64,000 bases of DNA from Dictyobacter formicarum (GCF_016587435.1 NZ_BNJJ01000021.1:90776-154775), one strand, 5' to 3'; shown: positions 27,260 to 35,772, counted from the first letter of the stretch. Notes: generated by a model from the letters alone, not told the origin. Numbers and translations: made by a program.

Positions 27260-27306
27260 GCGGCGTGGAGACCCGTCTGCCTTCAGGCGACGGGAGGAAA
27301 CGCCGC
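27260..27306 (-). repeat. Right-end imperfect hairpin of the IscB element
   Basis: Outer stem GCGGCGT/ACGCCGC, a 5 by 5 internal loop, inner stem CCCGTC/GACGGG with one bulged T, then GCC/GGC closing a TTCA loop. This CCCGTC-GCCTGAAGGC form is the usual subterminal palindrome recognised by Y1 transposases of IS605 relatives. The iscB stop codon is formed by the loop itself. Confidence 0.75.
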
Positions 27307-28614
27307 GTCCCCTTTCGTGTAACTATATCCATCGCAATGATGGATCATATGACAATAGTGATACCCAATACCTTGAATGGTTCCTTGGATGGTTGTAATA
27401 TTGAATGACCCTCTGGCACGAACGGCGACCCGCCCGACATAGGTTCCTCCTTTTTTGCCTTTGGTGACAAGAGCCTTGACCATATCCCCTGTTTGAAAGC
27501 CTTTGACCTTCTTTGCTCCTTTGGCAGAGGTACGCGGAAAGCCATATCTATCAGGCAAACACATTTGTCTATTTCCATGTCCAGTAGCTTTGATCACTAA
27601 TGGTCTAACATCCTTGATGAGCAAGGTATCAGGCGTAGACGTTCCCACGTTTGCCGCGTCAAGCCAGTGCGTTTTAGGAAGCTCCCTGCTTGTCCGATTG
27701 AATTTGGTCAATCCACCACTGCCTACTTCCACAGGCAAACCCGTTGCTTTCAAGCGTTCAAAGAGTGCCCATCTTGACGCATTGACGGCTGCTGCATCCT
27801 TGAGTGGTGCTTTTGCCTGAGCCTGAATGCGCTTCAACACCTCTGGGTTCTTTTTGAGGAAGTCTTTAATATCTTTGATGCCCTTGGCCTTATTACACTT
27901 ATCGCAAGCTAGCGTGAGATTGCTTATTCTATTGGTGCCACCGTTCGCACGGGGATGAATATGCTCTATCTGTAAAGGTATATCTTTGGCACCACAATAA
28001 GCACATTGACGGTTCCATTTTTCGAGCACATATTCTCTGACTTCATAGCCTTGAAGCGTGCCTTGCTGATACTCAACTCCTTTCACTTCAGGATTTTCCA
28101 TCAACTGCATGTCAAATCTCACTAACTCCTGACTGATAGCTTGAATAGAGCAGAAACGAGAAAGGCGGCGAACCCAAGTGAGAATATTGGCAATTCTGCT
28201 TTCTAAGGATGGCGGAAGCCACCCCTTCTTTTTGCTCTTGCGATTGGCCCAACGTGCCTTGCGATACCGGGTTTTGCGATTGCGGCGTGAACGTCGGACC
28301 GCACGCCTTGAATCAAGAGCGTCTTTGATGGCATGCCCACGATGGGAAAGCTCCGCCGCAAAAACAATCTCCCCTGATGCATCGTCTACTATGGCAATAC
28401 CCGTTGTACGTGAACCAGGATCAAGCTTGATCCGAAGTGGCTTCACCTGTGGATGTTCTATCGTTTTTTTGAGTATTAAAGTGAATGGATATCGTTTCCA
28501 CACGGCTGCTTTCCCGGTCGTTAATAATTTCCTGGCACGGGCCGGATGAATAGGATTTAATGGCTGTTTATTCGCATCTACAACAAACACACTACTCAAT
28601 GTGGGTCCTTCCAT
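27283..28614 (-). CDS. iscB: IscB, RNA-guided HNH/RuvC endonuclease
   Basis: 443 residues, normal length. N-terminal PLMP domain (here QPLNPIHPARARKLL, Asn for Met), split RuvC with D65 (LDPGSRTTG), E163 (ISQELVRFD) and H316/D319 (HWLDAANVG), arginine-rich bridge helix at about 101-125, and an inserted HNH domain with zinc-type pairs C204/C207 and C237/C240 and catalytic H218 region (QIEHIHPRANGGTN). The C-terminal part (YGFPR, GFQTGD, HHCDGYSY) is the omega-RNA/target-interaction region. All catalytic residues are intact, so it is probably active. IscB is the known ancestor of Cas9. The ATG abuts an upstream RNA-like hairpin and lacks a good ribosome site. Confidence 0.93.
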   Translation of the reverse strand: MEGPTLSSVFVVDANKQPLNPIHPARARKLLTTGKAAVWKRYPFTLILKKTIEHPQVKPLRIKLDPGSRTTGIAIVDDASGEIVFAAELSHRGHAIKDALDSRRAVRRSRRNRKTRYRKARWANRKSKKKGWLPPSLESRIANILTWVRRLSRFCSIQAISQELVRFDMQLMENPEVKGVEYQQGTLQGYEVREYVLEKWNRQCAYCGAKDIPLQIEHIHPRANGGTNRISNLTLACDKCNKAKGIKDIKDFLKKNPEVLKRIQAQAKAPLKDAAAVNASRWALFERLKATGLPVEVGSGGLTKFNRTSRELPKTHWLDAANVGTSTPDTLLIKDVRPLVIKATGHGNRQMCLPDRYGFPRTSAKGAKKVKGFQTGDMVKALVTKGKKGGTYVGRVAVRARGSFNITTIQGTIQGIGYHYCHMIHHCDGYSYTKGDAAFPPVA

Positions 28615-28940
28615 GTTCTTTCGAACGCACCGCTTGCGCGGGTAAAGTTGGCCTCGACAATGTTATAGAGCGGTTTATCGTGCAACACACTGGTTTAGCC
28701 TTGTACACCTGTTTAATGTTGCACCGTAGAGGGTGGGGCTGGCCTCGCACCCCGCCGTACCTAATTTCGCTCCTAACGTAGTTACATACATAACTGAGTC
28801 TGGTCAGGTGTGGGCTTGCTCTCACAAGCCCATCCCCTTATAGGGGATGAGGTTCCTGACCGGGGAATATCTGCCAGTCATAGGGCTCGCGCTCCCTGGT
28901 AAGCGCGTTCATCAGTCCAGCCGTCACGCTGCATTCAGTG
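28615..28940 (-). ncRNA. Candidate omega-RNA of IscB
   Basis: The region directly upstream of iscB is non-coding and densely structured, as omega-RNAs are. Read on the minus strand: stem CGCGCT/AGCGCG; then an outer stem GTCAGG/CCTGAC (28855-28860 with 28803-28808) enclosing two hairpins, CATCCCCT/AGGGGATG and GGGCTTG/CAAGCCC; then ACCGCT/AGCGGT; and finally GTTC-GAAA-GAAC ending one base before the ATG. In known IscB systems the guide lies at the 5' end just outside the left end of the element, here predicted near 28905-28945. Ends are approximate. Confidence 0.65.
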
Positions 28941-29234
28941 TAGCAGAAAGAAGTACGCCTCTGCAATGCAATCTCCTCTTCCCTCAAATCGAGTAGTTAC
29001 GTAACCTTTGGGCGTAATTCTTTATAGAACCTTATTCAGCAACACTCTTGAAGAGGCGTTACTGTACTGGTTTGTTACCAGGCAGTGATACCGCTTTCAA
29101 GAAAGCGGAAGCAACATCTCGCCGGGATGCTGCTGAGCCCCTTTAAAAAGTGCCGGGTCGACTCATGAGTGTTCATGGAGGTTCGGTATAAGACGTTGGC
29201 CCGTTTGAAGCTCAACAGTAAAGGAGTACATGAC
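28941..29234. other. Intergenic region with short hairpins
   Basis: About 290 bases upstream of the small lipoprotein gene. It holds CCGCTTTC/GAAAGCGG around 29090 and a GCCGGG-containing stretch. I looked for riboswitch cores and recognised none. Confidence 0.35.
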
Positions 29235-29429
29235 ATGCGGAAAAGCGACATAAAGCGCGTCTTTACAACCCTCTCTTGTATTCTGATCCTTGGAAGTATG
29301 TTGTTCTTAGCAGCTTGCGGTGGAAGCTCAACACCTTCTTCACCAGGAGGGAGCCCGCACCAGAAGCCAGGAGGGTATTACCTCATTGGTGCTTTTAGCC
29401 ACGACATCCAGGCATGGTGGCAGCATTAA
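29235..29429 (+). CDS. Small lipoprotein
   Basis: 64 residues: MRKSDIKRVFTTLSCILILG followed by a lipobox FLAAC, then a Ser/Pro/Gly-rich tail ending IQAWWQH. GGAG lies 8 bases before the ATG. It would be anchored on the outer membrane face of the cytoplasmic membrane. It precedes the DoxX gene by 56 bases and may be co-transcribed. The function is unknown. Confidence 0.65.
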   Translation: MRKSDIKRVFTTLSCILILGSMLFLAACGGSSTPSSPGGSPHQKPGGYYLIGAFSHDIQAWWQH

Positions 29430-29485
29430 TAAGTAGTATGGACGAGCATACATCTGTTCGTATGGATGAAAGGTAGATTTTTCTC

Positions 29486-29962
29486 ATGACTGTATCGACC
29501 GCCTCCCAGAGCCAGGCACAGCAACAATCCGAGTCAGGAATATATCACCTGATCCAGGTAATAGCGCCTCCCTTGTTGCGAGTCACGCTGGGGATAGTTT
29601 TTCTCTGGCTAGGAATCACGAAGTTTTTCGATCCCAGCCCGGTGAGGGGAGCGCTTGAGGGTTCTTATGCTTTTTTGGCCTCTGATACGATTGTTTATAT
29701 TCTTGGAGGCCTGGAAATACTCACAGCCTTGCTTCTCTTTATTGGCATAGGCTTGCGTTTTGTTGGGGTACTAATCCTACTGTTTTTTGTCGGCACACTC
29801 TCCATCTTTTTTATAGAATCCGCATCGATGTACTCAGATGTTGGATTCCCTGCACTGAATATAACGGGAGAGTTCTTTATAAAAGATGTGAGCCTGGCTG
29901 GCGTAGCATTGATGATCATAGCCCAGGATATGACCAGGCAAGCGATGAAGCGAGGAAGGTAA
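29486..29962 (+). CDS. DoxX family membrane protein
   Basis: 158 residues with four membrane segments. LLRVTLGIVFLWLGITKFFD and the following GALEGSYAFL match DoxX/DoxD-like proteins, which are four-helix membrane proteins linked to redox or oxidative-stress functions in several bacteria. AAAGG lies about 14 bases before the ATG. It follows the small lipoprotein gene. Confidence 0.82.
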   Translation: MTVSTASQSQAQQQSESGIYHLIQVIAPPLLRVTLGIVFLWLGITKFFDPSPVRGALEGSYAFLASDTIVYILGGLEILTALLLFIGIGLRFVGVLILLFFVGTLSIFFIESASMYSDVGFPALNITGEFFIKDVSLAGVALMIIAQDMTRQAMKRGR

Positions 29963-30010
29963 ACGGGTCCGCACGAGCTCAAAACTCGCCACGATTCGTC
30001 CGTCCCGGAA

Positions 30011-30063
30011 TAAACTGCGCCCTACCATACAGCCCGATAGGCCATATGATGGGGCACAGTTTA
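30011..30063. terminator. Imperfect inverted repeat between convergent genes
   Basis: TAAACTG and CAGTTTA arms with partly pairing inner G/C stretches lie between the DoxX gene and the end of the osmoprotectant operon. It may terminate either transcript; the loop is long, so this is tentative. Confidence 0.4.
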
Positions 30064-30094
30064 GAGCAAGACCGGAAGCGTAACCTGTGCTCGA

Positions 30095-31027
30095 TTATGC
30101 TGAGAGCAGACCTTTCGAGACCAGGAACTGCCGGGCAACATCTTCCGCAGACTTGTGCTGCACGTCTACCTGGTAGTTGAGCTGCTTCATCGTTTCATTA
30201 TCAATTTTTCCGGACAGCTCGTTGAGAATCGAACTGATTTCGGGATGCGCCTTCAGCGTATCCTGACGCACAATCGGCGCAGCATAATAGGGCGGGAAGA
30301 GGTGCTTATCGTCCTGCAAAACAACCAGATTGTACCGAATAAGCGCACCATCGGTCGAGTAAGCATCAGTAACCTGGAACTGGTTATTCGCGACGGCTTC
30401 GTACTTCAGACCAACATCAACTTGCTTGGTCGACTGGAAGTTCAGACCGTACTTACTGGTCAGCGCAGGATAACCATCATCATGTCGTGTAAAGAACTCG
30501 GGATCAGCACCAAAAGTCAGCTGGGATGAGACAGCGGCAAGATCAGAGACTTTCTTCAAATGATATTTGTCAGCAATAGCCTTGGGCACAGCGATCGCGT
30601 AAGTATTATTGAAGCCGATCGGATTAAGCCAGCTGATATGATATTGCTGGTCATAATCCTGCTTGACGGTCTGATATACCTGGTCAGTGTTGCTATTGAC
30701 CGGCTTCTTTAAAATATCTACCAGACCTGTTCCTGTGTATTCAGGATAGATGTCAAGTTGACCATTCTGGATGGATGTCCACGCAACCAGTGTCGAGGCA
30801 AGATCTGGCTTGTTCTGAATCTTTACATTCTTCAACTTTGCCTTCAACAGATCGTACATCATGTCGCCCAGGACGATGTTCTCACTAAAGTTTTTGGAGC
30901 CAATTACAATCGTATCGCTACTTTTCGGTGTGCTCCCCACGGAGCTGCTCTGAGGCCCGAAGCCGCAGCCGCTCAGCAAGGCAAGCAGTGCCGTAAGCAT
31001 GATACAGGCTGAAACAATCTTCTTCAT
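30095..31027 (-). CDS. Osmoprotectant (glycine betaine/choline/carnitine-type) ABC substrate-binding lipoprotein
   Basis: 310 residues. Signal MKKIVSACIMLTALLALL with lipobox LSGC, then the OpuC/ProX fold (VIGSKNFSENIVLGDMMYDL, DIYPEYTGTGL). It binds quaternary amines outside the cell for the two permeases and ATPase upstream in the operon. The ATG with AAGG 7 bases before it was preferred to one 33 bases upstream. It is the last gene of the four-gene operon, 113 bases after the second permease. Confidence 0.92.
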   Translation of the reverse strand: MKKIVSACIMLTALLALLSGCGFGPQSSSVGSTPKSSDTIVIGSKNFSENIVLGDMMYDLLKAKLKNVKIQNKPDLASTLVAWTSIQNGQLDIYPEYTGTGLVDILKKPVNSNTDQVYQTVKQDYDQQYHISWLNPIGFNNTYAIAVPKAIADKYHLKKVSDLAAVSSQLTFGADPEFFTRHDDGYPALTSKYGLNFQSTKQVDVGLKYEAVANNQFQVTDAYSTDGALIRYNLVVLQDDKHLFPPYYAAPIVRQDTLKAHPEISSILNELSGKIDNETMKQLNYQVDVQHKSAEDVARQFLVSKGLLSA

Positions 31028-31140
31028 TTTTTCGCCTTTCTTCTCTTGCTTTATCTTCATCTAAAAAAGAGACCAGACTGATCCACTATTGACTCTAGTT
31101 GGATGAAGGCATTTCTTACGGAAATTCTCACGTCAAGGTT

Positions 31141-31755
31141 TTAGCGTGTCGCAGTAGCTCTCGATAACCTGCGCTCTAGCAGTGACAAGGCTATCTCAAG
31201 CACAATCGCCAGTAAACCGGCAGGGATAGCTCCTGCCAACATGGTTGGTGTATCGATAGTTTGCAAGCCACGATAGATCAGGTCACCCAAACCACCGGAA
31301 CCAACAAAGACACCGATCGTCGCGATACCAATCGCGGTCACCAATGAGACCCGCAGTCCGGCCAGGATGACAGGAAAGGCCAAAGGGATCTCGATCTGGC
31401 GAAAGATCTCACCACGTGTCATGCCCATGCCTTTCCCAATCTCACGGTAGGCCGGGTCAACACCTTCCAGGCCCTCGTAGGTGTTTTGGAGAACAGGCAA
31501 AATGGCGTAGAGCGCTAAACCCGCAACCAATGTTGTATCACCCAGGCCAAACGCCAGCAGCAAAAATGCTAGCAGCGCAATACTAGGAATGGTCTGAATA
31601 ACTTCAGCCAATCCCATCAACGCAGCAGCCAGGCGAGGTCGTCGACGTATCCAGATTGCCAGCACAAAACCAATAAGAGAACCTATCATGGTTCCCAGAA
31701 GCGAGAGGTAGAGATGCTGTAACGTGAATATAGCGATGTTTGAGAAACTTACCAT
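31141..31755 (-). CDS. Osmoprotectant ABC transporter permease (OpuCB/OpuCD-like)
   Basis: 204 residues with five to six membrane segments and the coupling loop (YREIGKGMGMTRGEIFRQIE). Its ATG overlaps the upstream stop by one base (TGATG), indicating translational coupling with the other permease. It forms the membrane channel with it. Confidence 0.92.
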   Translation of the reverse strand: MVSFSNIAIFTLQHLYLSLLGTMIGSLIGFVLAIWIRRRPRLAAALMGLAEVIQTIPSIALLAFLLLAFGLGDTTLVAGLALYAILPVLQNTYEGLEGVDPAYREIGKGMGMTRGEIFRQIEIPLAFPVILAGLRVSLVTAIGIATIGVFVGSGGLGDLIYRGLQTIDTPTMLAGAIPAGLLAIVLEIALSLLERRLSRATATR

Positions 31756-32405
31756 CAGTTCCGCACCTCCATCTTCAAACCACGCGGTGTCACGAGACGC
31801 CGCACCAGGCCAAATATGAACCCGATAACCAGGGCTAGAACCGCCGCCGGTATAGCACCCGCCATTAACATATTTGGATCATAACTGGAGATGCCAGCAA
31901 AAATGAGATTCCCTAATCCGCCCGCACCAATCAATGCAGCCAGTGTTGCCCAGCTCACTAAATATGTAGCCGCCAGGCGAATACCTGTGACAATAATCGG
32001 TGCAGCCAGCGGCAACTCGACCATCGTAAGGATCTCCCACGAGGTCATGCCCTGGCCACGCGCCGCATCAATGAGTGAGGCATCGACCGAACGCAGACCA
32101 ATGTAGGTATTGCGCAGGATGGGCAACAGCGAGTAGAGACAAAGCACTGCAATCGCCGGCTGCGTCCCGATACCGAGAAATGGGATCACGAGCGCAAAAA
32201 AGACCAGGCTAGGGATCGTCTGGAAGACTGATACAGCCGTGATAACAGGAGCGGCAAAGCGTGGGAAGCGGGTCAAAATAATACCCAGCGGTAAAGCAAC
32301 CACAATCCCTAGTACCAGAGCTATCCCTGTCATGTACAAATGAGGTCCTATGGCCTCGATGATCTGACTACCGTACATGCTCCAAAAGTCAGTTATAACA
32401 CTCAT
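31755..32405 (-). CDS. Osmoprotectant ABC transporter permease (OpuCB/OpuCD-like)
   Basis: 216 residues with the same fold and coupling loop (LIDAARGQGMTSWEILTMVE) as the following permease, so the two are paralogous halves of a heterodimer. The start overlaps the stop of the ATPase gene by four bases (ATGA). Confidence 0.92.
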   Translation of the reverse strand: MSVITDFWSMYGSQIIEAIGPHLYMTGIALVLGIVVALPLGIILTRFPRFAAPVITAVSVFQTIPSLVFFALVIPFLGIGTQPAIAVLCLYSLLPILRNTYIGLRSVDASLIDAARGQGMTSWEILTMVELPLAAPIIVTGIRLAATYLVSWATLAALIGAGGLGNLIFAGISSYDPNMLMAGAIPAAVLALVIGFIFGLVRRLVTPRGLKMEVRN

Positions 32406-33520
32406 ACTTCACTTCCCACCCCAACATTAGACAACGCTTTGAGTGCCGAGCGATGTGTAACAACGCCTACCAGTTGCTCTCCTTCATTAATGACCGGCAA
32501 TGCTTCAGTATTCCCATCAATCAGCCGCTTGAGCGCCACATCGGGCGTATCCGTATCCTTCACAGCTGCCAGTTGCGCATCCGTCCAGCGCTCGCGAGCC
32601 CATTGATCTGCACCTGTAGGCGGCTCAGAGGAGACACCCAGAAGGGTTCCATCACGATCGAGCCAGCACCAGAGAGGCAAGTGGTCTATCTGCACGATCT
32701 GTCCACGCTCGGGACTTTCCTGGTGGATACGCCGTGTACCCTTTTGCATAAATTGCCGGATCAAATCCACCGTCGTTTGTGTCTTTGGGAAAGCAAAGAG
32801 ACGGCCCATGAATTTAGCAACAAACTCGTCCCGGGGTGATTGGACCAACTCCTGTGGTGTGCCAACCTGATGCAATTGACCATCGCGTAAAATGGCGATG
32901 CGATCACCCAGGCGCATGGCTTCATCAATATCGTGGGTCACAAAGACAATTGTTTTGTGCAACTTGGATTGCAGACGCTTCAGTTCGGTCTGGAGCACCT
33001 CACGGCTGAGAGGATCCAATGCCCCAAATGGTTCGTCCATCAGAATGACCGGAGGATCAGTCGCCAGAGCGCGTAACACACCAATGCGCTGCTGCTGACC
33101 GCCTGAAAGTTGGCGCGGATAACGCGAGGCAAAGGTATCATAATCCATATCGACCATTGCCAGCAACTCTCGTGTGCGCTCGTGGCGTCGCTTCTTGTCC
33201 CATTTCAGCAGGCGCGGCACCAGCTCGATATTTTGCTCGATCGTCATATGTGGCAGCAGACCCGTCTGCTGAATCGCGTATCCGATACCACGTCGTAGTT
33301 CAATCGGGTTATAGCTGCACACATCGCGTCCATCCACATAAATCGTTCCGCTTGTCGGCTCTTCCAGACGATTGATCATCCGTAAGCTGGTGGTTTTACC
33401 ACAACCGGACGGCCCGATCAGGACCAGCAGTTCACCTGTCTGTACTTCAAGCGACAGGTCCTGTACGGCTGGTCGATGGCCCGGATACGTTTTTGTGACG
33501 TTCTTAAATTTCACACCCAA
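32402..33520 (-). CDS. Osmoprotectant ABC transporter ATPase with CBS domains
   Basis: 372 residues. Walker A GPSGCGKTTSLRM, signature LSGGQQQR, Walker B VILMDEP and the switch histidine (VFVTHD) are intact. The C-terminal third contains a tandem CBS region (DTPDVALKRLIDGNTEALPV, LVGVVTHRSALKAL), which in OpuA/OpuC ATPases senses ionic strength or cyclic-di-AMP. The start is a TTG with AAGGAG 8 bases before it; the frame is open 13 codons further up. First gene of the operon. Confidence 0.92.
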   Translation of the reverse strand: MGVKFKNVTKTYPGHRPAVQDLSLEVQTGELLVLIGPSGCGKTTSLRMINRLEEPTSGTIYVDGRDVCSYNPIELRRGIGYAIQQTGLLPHMTIEQNIELVPRLLKWDKKRRHERTRELLAMVDMDYDTFASRYPRQLSGGQQQRIGVLRALATDPPVILMDEPFGALDPLSREVLQTELKRLQSKLHKTIVFVTHDIDEAMRLGDRIAILRDGQLHQVGTPQELVQSPRDEFVAKFMGRLFAFPKTQTTVDLIRQFMQKGTRRIHQESPERGQIVQIDHLPLWCWLDRDGTLLGVSSEPPTGADQWARERWTDAQLAAVKDTDTPDVALKRLIDGNTEALPVINEGEQLVGVVTHRSALKALSNVGVGSEV

Positions 33521-33886
33521 TAGAAATTCTCCTTCCCTGAGCGATACAATGCTCCTCAAATAATCGATGTTCTAGCAAAGCACAATGCCTGGTCCAGGCT
33601 TTTCCACAAATACCAGTGCACGATTGCGAGACATCAGATAGGATTCCACCAAATTTGTAATGCTATACTCTCCATCTCGGCAGAGCAGTTCTAGCGGTTA
33701 TTCGAGGAAGGGATAAAATTCGATAGTCTGTGATCTCTAAAATGCTTTTTTCTTAGCTGTAACTATTCATGGCTCTTCATCGTCTATGTTTGATAAATAC
33801 CAAAAGATGTTTAAAATAGGTTTGATCTCCATGGTAATGGGATGCAAAGCGCCCCCGTACGGGCGTCCGCATGCGCGGCCGCATCC

Positions 33887-33943
33887 TTTTATTCATTGGT
33901 GCAACACGGTCGTTGTGCGGCCATGTTGCACCAATGAATAAAA
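33887..33943. repeat. Inverted repeat with 20-bp arms
   Basis: Arms TTTTATTCATTGGTGCAACA and its exact complement flank a 17-base GC-rich loop. It could be a terminator, but no gene ends nearby on either strand, so a small repeat element is also possible. Confidence 0.75.
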
Positions 33944-34128
33944 ACTTGTTGAGCACCGAAGGTGCCAGGTGTCAGGGGCCGAAGGCGCGACATGTCTGGC
34001 ATTCAGACACACTCTTAAACACTTAGAATGTAAGTGCCATGAAAACATTACTTTTAAGCTAAAGCAATCAAATGTAAGTATAAAAAATATATTCCACGCT
34101 TGTCAATGGCTGTGAATAGGCTGACCCT

Positions 34129-34192
34129 GGGATGAGGCGCAAAAAATAGCGGGTAATTCATGAATTACCCGCTATTTTTTGCGCCTCATCCC
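34129..34192. repeat. Perfect 64-bp palindrome without loop
   Basis: Both 32-base halves are exact complements with no spacer; the centre is GGGTAATTCA|TGAATTACCC and the ends are GGGATGAGGC. No flanking gene end explains it as a terminator: the next gene starts 395 bases to the right. Such loop-free palindromes are normally lost in replication, so its presence is notable. Confidence 0.9.
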
Positions 34193-34587
34193 TTGATCTC
34201 GCCCATACTTACCTTACCCTCTCAACCAGCATCTCATCCTGCTTTAGGGTGCTCTTCCCCAAGGAGAAGAGTGACTCCGTAGGATGCAAATTTTATGATG
34301 GTACGAGATATATTCATCCACGCCACCAGGTTGTTTCTGTTGAAATAATCGCACTTGCCGGATAACGACGATGAAGAGGAAAAACACCGCATATAACCGT
34401 TTCACAGTAGGAGATGTGGTTGATCAGACCGTGACTGTAAATTTGAAGATGGGGAAAGTCAAAAGTATGCAGAGTCGAGGAAGATTGGAAATCTGGCTGC
34501 TGGTGGAAGTATCATTTATATATAACTGACCGCTCTCGTGCGAGATCTAGCGAGAAGGATGTCAGAGAACGAAAGGTATCTTTTCTT

Positions 34588-35772
34588 ATGAGTGTTGTAT
34601 GTGAGCTACCAGTCGCGGCAGAGCACTTTCAGGTACGTCCTGATATTACGTTTTTGAATCATGGAAGTTTTGGAGCGTGTCCACAACCGGTTTTTCATGC
34701 CTATCAACAATGGCAGCGCGCATTGGAGTCCGATCCCGTTGAGTTTTTGGGACGCCGTCTTCAAGGGTTACTGGGTGAGGCACGCGAGTCCCTGGCTACC
34801 TATCTAGGAACACAAGCCAACCAGATCGTATTTGTGCGCAACACGACGGTTGGTGTGAATATTGTTGCGCGCTCGCTTGCGCTTGGGCCTGGAGATGAGG
34901 TGCTGGCGACTGATCATGAATATGGAGCGTCGGACCGTACCTGGAGGTTTCTCTGCACGCAACGTGGTATGCGTTATATCAACCAGCCCATCCCGCTTCC
35001 CCTTGAGAGCGAAGAAGAGATGATCGAACACCTCTGGCGGGGTGTCACGCCCCGCACAAAAGTGATCTTCATCAGTCATATTACCTCACCCACCGCGCTG
35101 ATCTTTCCGGTGGCCAGGATCTGCCAGCGAGCGCGCGCAGCAGGCATCCTCACGGTTGTAGATGGAGCTCACGCTCCCGGGCAGATCCCACTCCTTCTCG
35201 ATGAGATCGGCGCTGACTTCTATATCGGGAATTGCCATAAATGGCTCTGTGCTCCTAAGGGGGCCGCGTTTCTCTATGCACGTACCGAGCGGCAGGCGCT
35301 CTTACAGCCTCTTATCGTCAGCTGGGGATGGGAGAGCCTGACGCCAGGTCCCTCGACATTTCAAGACTACTTTGGCTGGCTCGGCACAGACGATCCCTCG
35401 TCTTACCTCAGCGTGCCTGCCGCTATCTCATTTCAACACGAGCATCATTGGGATGCTGTGCGTACCGCGTGCCATGAGCTGGCAGCGTCCGCACGTCAAC
35501 AGATCTCCGCGTTAATGGGCACCAGGCCAATTTGTCCTGATAGCCCCACCTGGTGGGGACAGATGTGTGCTATACAACTGCCTGATGGTGATGCTGTGGC
35601 TTTACAACGTTGCCTGCGCGAGACATGGAGCATCGAGATCCCTGTTATCACCTGGAATAATCATCGTTTCATACGCCTCTCAATTCAAGGATATAACAGT
35701 CCCGCTGATGTCGAGCGTTTGCTGACGGCCTTGCGAACAATCTTTGCGGATGGTGAGCAAACGCATTCATAA
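34588..35772 (+). CDS. Class V aminotransferase, isopenicillin-N-epimerase (CefD)-like
   Basis: 394 residues. PLP site: K218 in GNCHKWLCAPKG, with D192 and H195 in VVDGAHAPGQ, and the N-terminal LNHGSFGACPQPV typical of the CefD/ergothioneine-lyase (EgtE) branch of fold-type I enzymes. It could be an epimerase, desulfurase or C-S lyase. GAAAGG lies 12 bases before the ATG. It stands alone and is terminated by a strong hairpin, so context does not help. Confidence 0.87.
   Translation: MSVVCELPVAAEHFQVRPDITFLNHGSFGACPQPVFHAYQQWQRALESDPVEFLGRRLQGLLGEARESLATYLGTQANQIVFVRNTTVGVNIVARSLALGPGDEVLATDHEYGASDRTWRFLCTQRGMRYINQPIPLPLESEEEMIEHLWRGVTPRTKVIFISHITSPTALIFPVARICQRARAAGILTVVDGAHAPGQIPLLLDEIGADFYIGNCHKWLCAPKGAAFLYARTERQALLQPLIVSWGWESLTPGPSTFQDYFGWLGTDDPSSYLSVPAAISFQHEHHWDAVRTACHELAASARQQISALMGTRPICPDSPTWWGQMCAIQLPDGDAVALQRCLRETWSIEIPVITWNNHRFIRLSIQGYNSPADVERLLTALRTIFADGEQTHS

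Larger units (their letters stand above)
27240..28940 (-). mobile_element. IS200/IS605-type element carrying only iscB (no transposase gene)
   Basis: The element is recognised from iscB, a right-end hairpin of IS605 type overlapping its stop codon, and a highly structured upstream region. Outer edges are estimates: such elements leave no target duplication and end shortly outside the terminal hairpins. No tnpA is present, so movement would need a transposase in trans. Confidence 0.6.
33521..34587. other. 1-kb intergenic region with long inverted repeats
   Basis: No gene seen over about 1,070 bases between the osmoprotectant operon and the aminotransferase gene. It contains a 20-bp inverted repeat (33887-33943) and a perfect 64-bp palindrome (34129-34192), listed separately. 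Sequence between them has short GC-rich dyads such as GCCC-GTAC-GGGC near 33855. Confidence 0.6.

Noticed and set aside
29030..29165. Possible riboswitch upstream of the small lipoprotein
   Set aside because: Short hairpins are present, but no conserved core of SAM, TPP, cobalamin, guanidine or cyclic-di-GMP riboswitches could be recognised.
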